Assembly (NCBI GenBank): GCA_035048495.1
Contig: CM068553.1
Coordinates: 3,293,259-3,357,258 of the forward strand
Reading direction: 5' to 3'
Length of the DNA stretch: 64,000 nucleotides
From: Euptelea pleiosperma
Taxonomy: Eukaryota; Streptophyta; Magnoliopsida; Ranunculales; Eupteleaceae
Below the pieces are notes generated by a model that was not told the DNA's origin, made no database searches, and saw only the letters and a list, made by a program, of their open reading frames with translations. Each line of letters starts with the position of its first letter. The first letter of the stretch is position 1. The position numbers and the translations under genes were made by a program. Shown piece after piece: positions 33,370-43,285 of the stretch.

Positions 33370-33640
33370 TCGAGCTCACTAACAACATGGATGTTTAGGC
33401 CAACCTTGTTGGATATACAAACCAAAAATTAACTTGATTGGTTATCTCTAGCTATAGATTTTAATACTTTTTAAGATTGATTATAGGCATTAGATTCAAG
33501 CTTGTTTTCTTGGGTAGTAAATCCAATGGCTAGAAATTATCAATTAAGATGATTTTTAGTGTATTTATCAACCAATAGGTGGGCTGAACATCCACACAGT
33601 CATTAGGCCCAAAAAATGATCTCTCTAGGGCCGTGAGAGT
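33370..33640. mobile_element. Decayed foldback MITE
   Basis: ACATGGATGTTTAGGCCAAC with ATACAAACCAAAAATTAAC on the left faces GATGATTTTTAGTG and GGTGGGCTGAACATCC on the right. It is related to 2737-3008 and 51361-51612. Ends are eroded; the neighbouring GTCGCCTTAGGCC and GTCGCCTTGGGCC phrases may belong to an enclosing element. Confidence 0.5.
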
Positions 33641-34581
33641 CCTTTGCATGACCTGCATCAGGACTATGGGAGTCCTCTGCATTTAAATTTTTTCCGTAGC
33701 TTTTGATTATCATGAATAATTGTTAAAGAAGATTTTCTTCATTACATAGAGTTAAAATTTAATTAAAACCATATATATTAATATATTAAATATAAAAAAG
33801 GCATTATATGAAGTTGTCGCCTTGGGCCTCAATTTGCATTGTGACGGCCCTGATTTTCGCCTTGGGCCTTAATTAAAACTACATTGCTGGTTATAGACTA
33901 ACTGATTTTTGACTGTTGAACTCTTATGATTGTTCAAATGCTCGTACCACATAGCAGGGGCCAATTTTACCTTATGGACAGCGTGTTTAATGCGTGCCTC
34001 AGTTGAACATAAATTGATAATTCCTTTATTTCCTTGTTTTTTTTTCCCACCTGCCAACATTACAGAACATTGGCTACATTTTCAATTCACTCCATTTTTT
34101 CCATGGAACTAAAGAAAAAAGTGGTATAATTTGATTACCTAATTCAATAAATTCGTTTCCGTTTTGCGAGTAAGTGAATTTATCTGTTATTTCTGTGATA
34201 AAACAAAAATACCGAAATAATCTCAAGTAATGAAATTTCGAGAACAAAAACCCTATAAAAAAAGGGAAAAAAAAAAGGAAGAAGAAGAAAAAAAATATTA
34301 AATTCTTTATAATGTGGAAATTTCCAATGTGGGTTCTGATCAAATAAAACCACCAACCCCCAAATGTCCATTGGTGAGAACATATCCCACTAATCCCAAA
34401 CATTTCTTCTTCTTTTTGCCTTTTTTTTTTTTTTTGTTTGTATTCTATCACCAATCTAAGACTCAAATATTGAAGTTTTTTTCTTCATGATTTGTATGTA
34501 AACCTAACAACCTTCAATCCATCAAAATATATCTCCAAGAAAATAGAAATAAAGGAAAAGAAAATTAAGGAAAAGAAGAAT

Positions 34582-35493
34582 TTATGGAGCTTCTTCATTC
34601 TCAAGGACTGGTTGGGTTCTAATTACAGTTGCAGAAGGCATTTTACTATTTCCAATCCAAATTGTATCAAAGGCCTCACCTTCATCAGCTTGTCTTTCCA
34701 TTTTTCCAATTTTCTTCATCTTCACAAATTTAAAAACTAATAACCCAAACAAACCCAACACAACCAGCCCAACAAATCCAAATGCAAACCCTATAACCAA
34801 CAACTTCCATAGTCTCTCTCTTCTCTTCTTCACATTCTTCGGCGGAGAAGGAATTACGATCGCGTAATGGCCTTGATCCCGCGTAAAACATACATTAGGC
34901 AAGTTAATCTCACTAAAATCCATTGATCCACCGGCGCCGAATCTAACACAACTTAACTTCGAATTTGATCCTTCGGGCAATGTGAACTTTGGAAAATGAA
35001 TGGTAATCGGATCCCCCGTCGCATTTACGTTGAGCTTACGAATTTCTTCGGCACTTACATTCGATGCATTATAAGCCATGAAACCAATGACAGGAGTAAC
35101 CAGTAAATAACCAGGCACATTGTAGTAAGAAGATGACCAATTGCCCAAATTTTGATAGACTATTGCTAATCTCTTCACATAGGGAACTGGTTTGACTCTT
35201 GGTGGGATTCGAAAGGCAGTAAAATTTGCTCCTCTGGTCCAGAAGCTCCCGCTCCTGAGCCTTACAATTGAAGCTTCCATGCCTGATATATTAGCAGGGA
35301 GGGCTACTTTGTATAGAGCACCTGTATGATGAGGTCGGGCTAATGCCTTGAAAGCGTAATCTTGAAGAAGATCATCCAAAGAATCGTGCGATAAGCTATT
35401 CAAGCTTTGGCTATATGAAGAAAGGAAGAAGGAGAAGATCATTAAAACGACGAACCAGCTTCTTTTTGACTCCATTAACATCAACAAGCTCAT
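34582..35493 (-). CDS. DUF1191 family single-pass membrane protein
   Basis: An intronless 303-residue protein. It opens with a short leader and a hydrophobic signal sequence (VVLMIFSFFLSS, residues about 14-26), followed by an extracytosolic region with several potential N-glycosylation sites (NIS, NFT, NWS, NAS, NVS, NAT). A single membrane span, LLVIGFAFGFVGLVVLGLFG, lies at about 233-255, followed by a basic stop-transfer stretch KFVKMKKIGK and a short cytosolic tail. The phrases DLLQDYAFKAL and GALYKVALPANISGMEASIV are those of the plant DUF1191 family; no function is known to me. The first ATG is used; later ATGs at residues 5 and 7 would also keep the signal peptide. The upstream minus-strand DNA to about 36110 is probably 5' leader, possibly spliced (AATAAG/GTGATT near 35884). 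Confidence 0.9.
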   Translation of the reverse strand: MSLLMLMESKRSWFVVLMIFSFFLSSYSQSLNSLSHDSLDDLLQDYAFKALARPHHTGALYKVALPANISGMEASIVRLRSGSFWTRGANFTAFRIPPRVKPVPYVKRLAIVYQNLGNWSSSYYNVPGYLLVTPVIGFMAYNASNVSAEEIRKLNVNATGDPITIHFPKFTLPEGSNSKLSCVRFGAGGSMDFSEINLPNVCFTRDQGHYAIVIPSPPKNVKKRRERLWKLLVIGFAFGFVGLVVLGLFGLLVFKFVKMKKIGKMERQADEGEAFDTIWIGNSKMPSATVIRTQPVLENEEAP

Positions 35494-36217
35494 GAACCTT
35501 GATTATGTCGCTCATTGTCGATTATCGAAAAACAAACCCATTTGTAATTTTCTACAATTTCATCGAACGAGACTCGAAATCCTTCCCTTGGATTCATCAG
35601 TAGCTTGAACTCCTACAATGCCGTCTTTCGAGGTTTTCTCAAAATGAATTCTCATCGATCATAGGCTCTATTTCTTTCGTGTTCGAAAAAAAAACTCGGA
35701 TCGAACCGATAATCTCAGAATTGCACCACAAAGCAACGTTCAGCGGTGCTATGACGCGCAAAAAATTAACAATTAACGCAATTGTAATAAACCCGATTCC
35801 TTCTTCAATCAAATTCAATGTTGAAAGATTTAAATTAGCTCAAATTTCATAATCAAAGATCTAAACAAAGGTAAATTGAATCACCTTATTCTCAAAAATT
35901 TGCGCAATCGTCGAACAAGAAATAGACCTCTCGAGGCGTCAATTCGTATCGATTTCTTGATCTCTCTCTTAATTCCCCTGGGAATTTAGAGGAATTTTGA
36001 GAAGAGATTGGATCACAGCCGAAGAGTCATAGAAGGCTTATCCATGGAAGAACCATGGAAGATGGTTCTTGAGAGAGCTTTGAATCTGTTGAATGAAGGG
36101 AGGAAACCATGATAGAGGATGGACCCCACAAAAGAAGGGGTCCTGATTAGTTGTTTTATAGTTTTTTTTTTCTATTTGTGAGTCCTTTACAGTTGGGTTG
36201 GTTGGATGTCAAGAAAG

Positions 36218-36592
36218 GAGTAAAACTTGCCTGACCACTGACGGTCAGGGAAGCCCTGACCACCCATAATATGAGACACATGGTACAATCTTAGAGTACG
36301 CTGACCGTATGGATGTTTGGCCAATCCCTAATGGACCTACAAACCAAAAATCAGCCTGATTATTGATTTCAAACTTTTGGATCTTTGTACCCAAATAATG
36401 GTAAATAATGCTCAAATTCCTACGGTTAAAATCAACCCATGAAAATGACTTCAACTAACGCTTAGAAATCACCGACCAGGTTGATTTTGGGTTTTTAGGT
36501 CCAACTAGGGATTGGCCAAACATCTATACGGTCAGTGTCCTATAATAAATTGCCACATGGCTTATATTGTGGGTGGTCAGGTAAGAATTACT
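36218..36592. mobile_element. Mutator-type foldback MITE upstream of the DUF1191 gene
   Basis: Begins GAGTAAAACTTGCCTGACC and ends GGTGGTCAGGTAAGAATTACT. Flanks both contain AGAAAG-rich sequence, so a target duplication is possible but its frame is ambiguous. It lies a little beyond the probable 5' end of the minus-strand gene at 34582-35493. Confidence 0.8.
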
Positions 36593-37500
36593 AGAAAGAA
36601 AGAGAGGGAAAATAGTTAGTACAAACGATGCCGACGAGGGCTTGCGTCGGATATAAACACATTTACGTACCTCCAAAACTAAATTAATATTTATTTTCGA
36701 GTGTAATGGCAACAGTTGGGTAGTAGGTCGTTATCTGGCCGGCATCTTCTCCGCATGCCACGTGGATGGTGACACTTTTGTTAATCTTTCTCCATGTTAA
36801 TTACTCAGTCAACGATTGGGAGAAATAATCTTGATCTTCGACTATGTGGGGTCCACCATAATAACACGTACCCAGCGGACAGAGCACATCTCCGTTGGAT
36901 CATCACCACATCGAAAAAAATACACTGATCAAACGATCGAACCAACTCCTTGCAAATGGAGATGATTGAAGCTATAGATCGGATGGTTATGCTTGGATTT
37001 GAGTGCTTTTTAATCACGGGCTTAACCAACCCATAGGACTGTTCATGAAGCCCATTAAATAGGCTGATTTTTGTTGTGTAGGTCCAGCAAGATGTGGGCC
37101 ATACATTCATGGGGTAGTGGACCCAAAAGAGTGACACGTGGCAATTTGAGGGACTTCTGCATCAAAATTTTGATAAAGAATTCTGTATCATAGAACGGCT
37201 GTAGGTGGACTAACCGAATGTGTGTAGCTGATGAGTGGGACCATCCAATCAATGAGGTCAATGTAGAATAATATCTCCTACTCCACTAATCAGGTAGATC
37301 AGGTGATCTAAAACATTAGATAAATGGACTTTGCTTTATAATCATTGCATTTGTCATGCTCAATTGCCCTAAAGAATGCAACTGCTCTGATGTTTGTTAA
37401 GAACTAAGGATCAGCCTATCGGACAAAGCTGTCATATGAGACCCATTGATTAGATAATCATGTGGACCATATGTGCAATCAGAGAAACCGATGACAGCCA
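36593..37500. other. Intergenic DNA with partial foldback arms
   Basis: 37061-37145 carries the right arm wording of the MITE families (GCTGATTTTTGTTGTGTAGG, GACACGTGGCAATTTG), and 36845-36870 a possible left counterpart. Nothing coding is supported. Confidence 0.4.
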
Positions 37501-37502
37501 AC

Positions 37503-37715
37503 AATATGAGCCAGGTGGACCTGCAAACCAAAAATCAGCCTGATTAGTAATTTCAGACTTTGGATCCTAGTACCCCAAATAATGGTCAATAATGCTCAAA
37601 ATTCTAACGGTTAAAATCAACCCATTAAAATGACTACAATCCAACGGTTAGAAATCACTAATCAGGTTGATTTTTGGTTTGTAGGTCCACCTAAGGATTG
37701 GCCAAACATCCATTG
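37503..37715. mobile_element. Truncated Mutator-type foldback MITE
   Basis: Holds the full central foldback (ACCTGCAAACCAAAAATCAG facing GTTGATTTTTGGTTTGTAGG, with GGATTGGCCAAACATCC) but lacks both outer GAGTAAAACTT ends. Confidence 0.65.
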
Positions 37716-37920
37716 GATCCATTTTGTTGCTCCTGCTTCTACTTCTGGGATAAGATTTGTTGAAGATATACTTGAAGCTGTTACCCACTGACTTCGGATA
37801 ATAATACTAAATCCTGCCAAACCATTTTTCTTTGACTATAAGTCAATGTTAATCTTGACCAAATTCGGTGGTGGGGCTTGCTGGGTCAAGGCCTTTGATG
37901 CAATACAGGTATTTCTATAA

Positions 37921-38065
37921 GGGCATGTTTGATTGCCAAGTGGAAAAATTGCAATTCAGCCTTTATTTTCTCACATGATTGAAATATGTGTTCTCAGGTG
38001 CAGTCATTTGAGGCATTTTCCAGTTGTAGTTTCTTGAGAAAATTTTTCGTGCAATCAAACACGCC
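37921..38065. mobile_element. Short Tourist-like MITE
   Basis: GGGCATGTTTGATTGCCAAG faces CGTGCAATCAAACACGCC. Related to 4286-4592, sharing TTATTTTCTCACATGATTGA and GAGAAAATTTTTCGTGCAAT with it, but shorter. Flanks TAA and GAA differ by one base. Confidence 0.65.
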
Positions 38066-38454
38066 GAAGAAAAGTTTATATTTAAGCCAGAACTACCTAA
38101 AAATGGAAAAACCTTCCTTACCTATTTGGTTCACGAGATGCCTTAACCCCCTATCACGTTGTGACATGTGGAGGGGAGATCAAGGGTAACTAGGAGGATT
38201 AATTTTGATTCAAACTAAGTTTTTTGGTAGAGTCCATCTAGAACTACACCTATTTTTTACATCCAATTCTTACACCGAGTGGTGAGGTCCCCACAGAAAC
38301 CATGTTAGACAATCTAAGCGCAAATAGAGAAAGCTATGATACAATGACATAGTGGGTATTTTTGAGAGAATCTTAGAATTTTTTTATATATTCTATCACT
38401 TACCACATTCATCCAAAGTGTCTTATCACATTAAGTGGAAGGGGATGACGTAAA

Positions 38455-38702
38455 AAAATGAAAATTTTGATATACCTCCAATGTTATCTATTAAATTTGA
38501 CATACACCCTGACTTGGTCCACTATCTTTGACTCATATTGACCAACAGTTTTTTTAGAAGGACAAATATGTAAATTTCTTCAATCTTAGAACAAAAACAT
38601 GCGGATTTGGGCTAAAACCCCCAATGGTGGGTTGGTCGCCCATCACTAGTGACTAACCTATCAGAGTCTCGTGGCCAACCATCCACCACTCTCCGGTGAG
38701 AA
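38455..38702. mobile_element. Half-copy of the GACATACCCCC foldback
   Basis: GACATACACCCTGACTTGGT, GACTCATATTGACCAACAG and TGGGTTGGTCGCCCATCA match, in order and with mismatches, the left arm and middle of the 0.8-kb element at 60213-61018. The right arm is missing. Confidence 0.6.
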
Positions 38703-38711
38703 AATTTAAAA

Positions 38712-39226
38712 GGGTCGCTTTATGGGCACCCACGTCTTTAAGCCGGGCACCCCACTTAGACCAAAATGCCCCTCCCTTCGACCGGGCACCCACTCCTTCC
38801 ACGTCCCTTCTCCTTCTCTCTCCCTACCTCTCTTTCTCTATTGTAACTCCCCATCTCTCTCTCTCACCCTAAGCTTTTAGCCCCCACGGCACTGAATTGC
38901 CGTGGGACTATGTAAACCACGGCCAGCCTAACCGTGGGCTACGTAGCCCCCACGGTAGTGCAGCACCGTGGAGGCTAAAAGTCGAAGAGAGAGAGAGAGA
39001 GTTACAGTAGAGAGAGAAGGGGAGAGTGGGTAGAGTGAGAGAGAGAGAGAGGGGTGGGAGTTAGAGTAGAGAGAGAGTGGGGGGGAGAGAGTTATAGTAG
39101 AGAGAGAGAGGAAGGGAGAGAGAAGGAGAAGGGACAGGGAAGGAGTGGGTGCCCGGCTGAAGGGAGGGGCATTTTGGTCTAAGTGGGATGTCCAGCTTAA
39201 AGACGTGGATGCCCGTAGAGCAACCC
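38712..39226. mobile_element. Mutator-type MITE, 515 bp, target duplication AATTTAAAA
   Basis: Ends GGGTCGCTTTATGGGCACCC and the mirrored GATGCCCGTAGAGCAACCC are imperfect inverted repeats, continuing through ACGTCTTTAAG and CCACTTAGACCAAAATGCCC. Exact AATTTAAAA flanks at 38703-38711 and 39227-39235. The centre has CT-rich and GAGA-rich arms and a hairpin of CCCACGG/CCGTGGG units. Its ends are unlike the GAGTAAAACTT family, so it represents a second Mutator-type lineage. Confidence 0.93.
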
Positions 39227-39350
39227 AATTTAAAACTCTAAAAAATCAGCTCTTAACTCATCTACATGTGGGTCCCACGTCCATTAGTTATCTATTAGTA
39301 AGAATAGCAGTCATTCAATCCTAGCCCATGAGAGTTTTTGACGCAGCGGA

Positions 39351-39481
39351 TTTTTGAAGCAGCCAAGCAGTGGCCAATCACAAAGCGCCTCGATCCGCTG
39401 ATCCGCTGTTCAAAAGCATTTCTGGGTTTGTTCAAAAGCCTCAGGGGATTGTGGCGCTTTGTGATTGGCCGCTGCTTCAAA
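39351..39481. mobile_element. Short foldback just upstream of the PPR gene
   Basis: TTTTTGAAGCAGCCAAGCAG with GGCCAATCACAAAGCGCC faces GGCGCTTTGTGATTGGCC with GCTGCTTCAAAAA. The loop is about 40 bp. It ends some 110 bp before the start codon at 39590, so it lies in or next to the promoter. Both arms carry a CCAAT box (CCAAT at 39374 and its complement at 39466). Confidence 0.75.
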
Positions 39482-39589
39482 AATTTTCTCCCAGCCCATT
39501 GTAATGGACCTCAGGCCCATCATCGAGGTTAACAACACCAGCTTTGCTTTACTACTACTCTCCTGAACCCAAGTTGAAGATCCAAATTC

Positions 39590-41635
39590 ATGAGAGCCAT
39601 AACCAACTCCATTCCCCTTTCCCGCCATTTTTCAACCACCAAACAACTACAAACATTAATTTTATCTCTCAAAAAACCAGAACCATTTCAAGAAAAAACA
39701 GCTCTCAATGAGGATTTGTGTTGTCGGATCTTGGACGAACACCAAGATATCTCAACACTGAAGAAACTCCATTCGAAGATTGTCGCTAACGAACACCTCC
39801 ACTCCAACCCATCTCTAGGCATCAAATTGATGAGAGCCTATTCTGCTTGTGGACAACCCAAAATTACACGCCATATATTCGACGAAATTCCCCACAAGAA
39901 TGTTGTCTTCTTCAATGTCATGATCAGAAGCTATGTTAACAATCATCTCTATCAAGACGCTCTTCTTGTTTACGCAAACATGCCTAGCCATGGAATTGAA
40001 CCTGATAACTACACCTTCCCTTGTGGTCTCAAAGCCTGTTCGGCATCCGAGAATTTGCGGGCTGGGCTGCAAATCCACGCTGCCGTTATAAGAGTTGGGC
40101 TCGACTCTAATCTCTTTGTCGGGAATGGCCTAATCGCTATGTATGGGAAATGTGATTGCTTAGTGGATGCTCGACAGGTTCTCGATGGTATGCATCGAAA
40201 AGATGTAGTCTCTTGGAATTCAATGGTTGCTGGGTTCGCACAGAATGGACGGTTTGATGAGGCGTTGGAGGTTTGCAAAGAAATGGAGTCGCCGAGACTA
40301 AAACCCGATGCGGGTACTATGGCAAGCCTCTCACCAGCTGTAACAAATACATCATCTGCCAATGTTTCATTTGTTCGGGAGATGTTTAATAAGATGTCTG
40401 ACAAGGGTCTGGTTTCTTGGAATGTGATGATAGCTATCTATGTGAACAATTCTATGCCTGCTGAGGCTGTGGATCTTTTTTCACAGATGGAAGCTAAAGG
40501 GATAGAACCTGATGCAGTCACCATTGCTAGTGTTCTTCCTGCTTGTGGGGATATATCAGCTCTGGCGCAGGGGAAACGGATTCATGAATATGTTATTAGA
40601 AAGAGACTTCGTCCGAATTTATTCTTGGAGAATGCTTTAGTTGACATGTACGCTAAGTGTGGGTGTTTGCAGGCTGCTAGGGAAGTTTTTAATGGGATGC
40701 AGGGTCAGGATGTTGTGTCGTGGACTTCAATGATCTCAGCCTATGGTATGAATGGACAAGGTCGTGATGCTGTTGACCTCTTCTCTAAAATGCGAGACTC
40801 GGGACTGATCCCTGATCACATTGCCTTTGTTTCAGTTCTCTCAGCTTGCAGCCATTCGGGCTTATTGGTTGAAGGGAAGTACTATTTTAAATTAATGGCC
40901 GAAGAATACAGGATGGTTCCGAGGATAGAACACTTTGCTTGCATGGTTGATCTTTTAGGACGTGCGGGCTGTGTTAATGAGGCATATAGCTTTATCAACC
41001 AGATGCCGATGGAGCCAAATGAGAGAGTCTGGGGAGCATTGTTAAGCGCTTGCCGAGTTTACTCTAACATGACTCTTGGGCTGGTTGCAGCGGATCATCT
41101 TTTTCAGCTGGTTCCTGAGCAGGCTGGATATTATGTATTGTTATCAAATATTTATGCTAAGGCTGGTAGATGGGACGATGTTACAACTGTCCGGTCTATC
41201 ATGAAGAGCAGAGGAATCAAGAAATTGCCTGGCTGTAGCAATGTCGAGCTTGGCGATCAAGTGCATACGTTTCTTGTTGGAGATCGATCGCATCCCCAGA
41301 CCAAGGAGATCTACACAGAGTTAGATGTCTTAGTTGGTAAGATGAAGGAAGCAGGCTATGTCCCTGAGACGGATTCTGCCCTCCATGACGTGGAGGAGGA
41401 AGATAAGGAATATCATCTAGCTGTCCACAGTGAGAAGCTGGCGATTGCTTTTGTTATTATAAACACTGTGCCGGGGACGCCTATCAGGATTACCAAGAAC
41501 CTCCGTGTGTGTGGGGATTGTCATGTCGCAGCCAAGCATATCTCCAAGATCACTGAACGTGAGATCATCGTTAGGGATACAAATCGATTTCACCATTTTC
41601 GAAGTGGGGTGTGTTCATGTGGGGATTATTGGTGA
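39590..41635 (+). CDS. PLS-class DYW pentatricopeptide repeat protein (At3g49142-like)
   Basis: An intronless 681-residue protein. The N-terminus (MRAITNSIPLSRHFSTTKQL) is basic and hydroxylated, like an organellar presequence; mitochondrion is more likely than plastid, but this is inference. From about residue 80 to 520 there are tandem P, L and S repeats, with typical phrases such as KNVVFFNVMIRSYVN, PDNYTFPCGLKACS, LFVGNGLIAMYGKC and DVVSWNSMVAGFAQNG. Then E and E+ motifs, and a complete DYW deaminase-like domain with HSEKLA (about 613), CGDCH (about 641) and the C-terminal triplet DYW. These proteins bind organellar RNA and edit C to U. Wording and the LKLMRAYS-type start match Arabidopsis At3g49142 as I remember it. 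The start is the first ATG; a second at residue 84 would remove the presequence. Confidence 0.93.
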   Translation: MRAITNSIPLSRHFSTTKQLQTLILSLKKPEPFQEKTALNEDLCCRILDEHQDISTLKKLHSKIVANEHLHSNPSLGIKLMRAYSACGQPKITRHIFDEIPHKNVVFFNVMIRSYVNNHLYQDALLVYANMPSHGIEPDNYTFPCGLKACSASENLRAGLQIHAAVIRVGLDSNLFVGNGLIAMYGKCDCLVDARQVLDGMHRKDVVSWNSMVAGFAQNGRFDEALEVCKEMESPRLKPDAGTMASLSPAVTNTSSANVSFVREMFNKMSDKGLVSWNVMIAIYVNNSMPAEAVDLFSQMEAKGIEPDAVTIASVLPACGDISALAQGKRIHEYVIRKRLRPNLFLENALVDMYAKCGCLQAAREVFNGMQGQDVVSWTSMISAYGMNGQGRDAVDLFSKMRDSGLIPDHIAFVSVLSACSHSGLLVEGKYYFKLMAEEYRMVPRIEHFACMVDLLGRAGCVNEAYSFINQMPMEPNERVWGALLSACRVYSNMTLGLVAADHLFQLVPEQAGYYVLLSNIYAKAGRWDDVTTVRSIMKSRGIKKLPGCSNVELGDQVHTFLVGDRSHPQTKEIYTELDVLVGKMKEAGYVPETDSALHDVEEEDKEYHLAVHSEKLAIAFVIINTVPGTPIRITKNLRVCGDCHVAAKHISKITEREIIVRDTNRFHHFRSGVCSCGDYW

Positions 41636-43116
41636 ACACATGGGAAGTGTGCCTTCAATGAAAACAGAGTGCTCTCTTCATTACTGTGGAAGCCATACTC
41701 ATGATCACATGGTCATGAATCCCGACCATCCAAGACAACAACTTGCATTGGCCAAGGTCCCAATTCACACTTCCTACAATCCTAACCATCCGATCAGGCT
41801 TCACGAAGATAAGAGTACTCTGATGGTGATGTGGATAACATAAACGTGATGTGGGATATGAAGAGAGCCATCCGTTCAAGAGGTCACCAAGTAGACCTCC
41901 AAGTTGAAGATTTCAAAATTGGGTTCAGAAAACAGGATCTTCTGATGTAAGCTGGAATTGAATGGTGCAGAACATCAACCACTTGAGCCATGGGCTGAAC
42001 CTGGGAACTCATGGTTGCAGTTCAGAAACCAGATGTATGGTTTAATCCTAATAGCTCAGAAGTTTATTTATTTTTAATTGATGGAGAGAACTATTTTTCA
42101 TTAGAAGTTCTCTACCACACAATGGCATTGCTGTTTTATGGATGTCAATGGGTGTTTTTAAGCTTTTTCTCTTTATCTCTATGAAGGAATTGATGTTTTT
42201 CTGAAGTTTCAAAGCATATTACATCAGATGGTTCGGATTATCTTCTCATGATTTTGTCAGCATATGATCTCTGCCATGTGGCATTGAGATGGCCCGTTCC
42301 TTTGTCATATTAAACAACACCAATATTTAATAATGTGGGACAAGTGTATAACATGAAACTTCTTGTCCTGTTGATTGGATGACCTCAACCCTTAGTGTAT
42401 GCTAGATAGAAAGTTGATGGGTGAGGACGCATAAGTCCCTGCAGCCTAGTTGGATGATCATAACCATCTGATCATACTAGTTTTTGAGAAATGATGGATT
42501 CAGAAATTGGGTAAATATGAAGCTTACTGTACGCAGCAGTACAATATCAAATATGGGTCCTGTTATTTTGACAAGCATAATGACACACCTTTGTGGGTCC
42601 TCATGGAGATGAGTTAAGGGGTGATTTTTGGTGGGGATGATCTCCTCGCCATGGAGTTCACAAAGAACTTCCTACTGTATCAAAAGTACACTTCGGTTAA
42701 TTGAACGGTCCAGAATTGTTCAACTTTGTACCTTATTTTTCATAGGGCTAAAAATGTTGGAATGAATTGATTTTTTTTTTTTTTTTTCTGTGGAGATCAT
42801 TCTCACCAAAAATCAGGCCTTAACTCTTCTCCATGTGGGCCCCACAAAGGTGTCATTTTTGGCGTGCCAAGTAACCCGACCCTTCAAATATTGATTCTGT
42901 CTGAGAATGAAAGAATCAGCTTGATTGGGTGATCACAAATTTACAACCATTTGATAGGGCTGATATTTTTACGATAACTGGCCCACTGTTAGAGAGAGAG
43001 AGAGAGAGAGGATAGAAAGAGAAACTACAGGCTTCTGAAGCAACCTTGGATTCTTGATAATTGAAGAACCTATCAGGAGGCTACTTTCTGCCACTTGTCA
43101 TGAAATGGGGGTAGTG

Positions 43117-43117
<1 letters not shown>
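41636..43117. other. Intergenic region after the PPR gene
   Basis: Probably the PPR 3' UTR at first, then transposon-derived DNA including the TTAA-flanked element at 42618-42819. No gene is supported. Confidence 0.5.
42618..42819. mobile_element. Foldback MITE flanked by TTAA
   Basis: GGGGTGATTTTTGGTGGGGA with TGATCTCCTCGCC faces TGTGGAGATCATTCTCACC with AAAAATCAGGCC. TTAA stands at 42614-42617 and 42820-42823. TTAA is the piggyBac duplication, but a 3-bp TTA/TAA duplication with symmetrical ends cannot be excluded. Relatives at 8106-8325 and 63858-64000. Confidence 0.7.

Positions 43118-43153
<36 letters not shown>
43118..43153. repeat. GA microsatellite upstream of CURT1A
   Basis: About 18 GA units lie some 130 bp before the CURT1A start codon; a shorter GA run is at 42992-43009. 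GA/CT tracts in plant promoters and leaders can bind BPC/GAGA factors. Confidence 0.85.
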
Positions 43154-43157
<4 letters not shown>

Positions 43158-43285
43158 GAAAAATGGATAAACGAATGAATGGATGAATGGACGAACGATT
43201 ACTTGGCTACTTGCAAAGTGTATAGTTTGGCAATCAAATAGATAGACAGGCCAACGAGATATAGAGAAATATTGTTTGGGAGGCC

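Noticed and set aside
34074..34466. A minus-strand 130-codon frame beside the DUF1191 gene
   Set aside because: Low-complexity F/I/K-rich product from T- and A-rich DNA; no family match and no coding bias.
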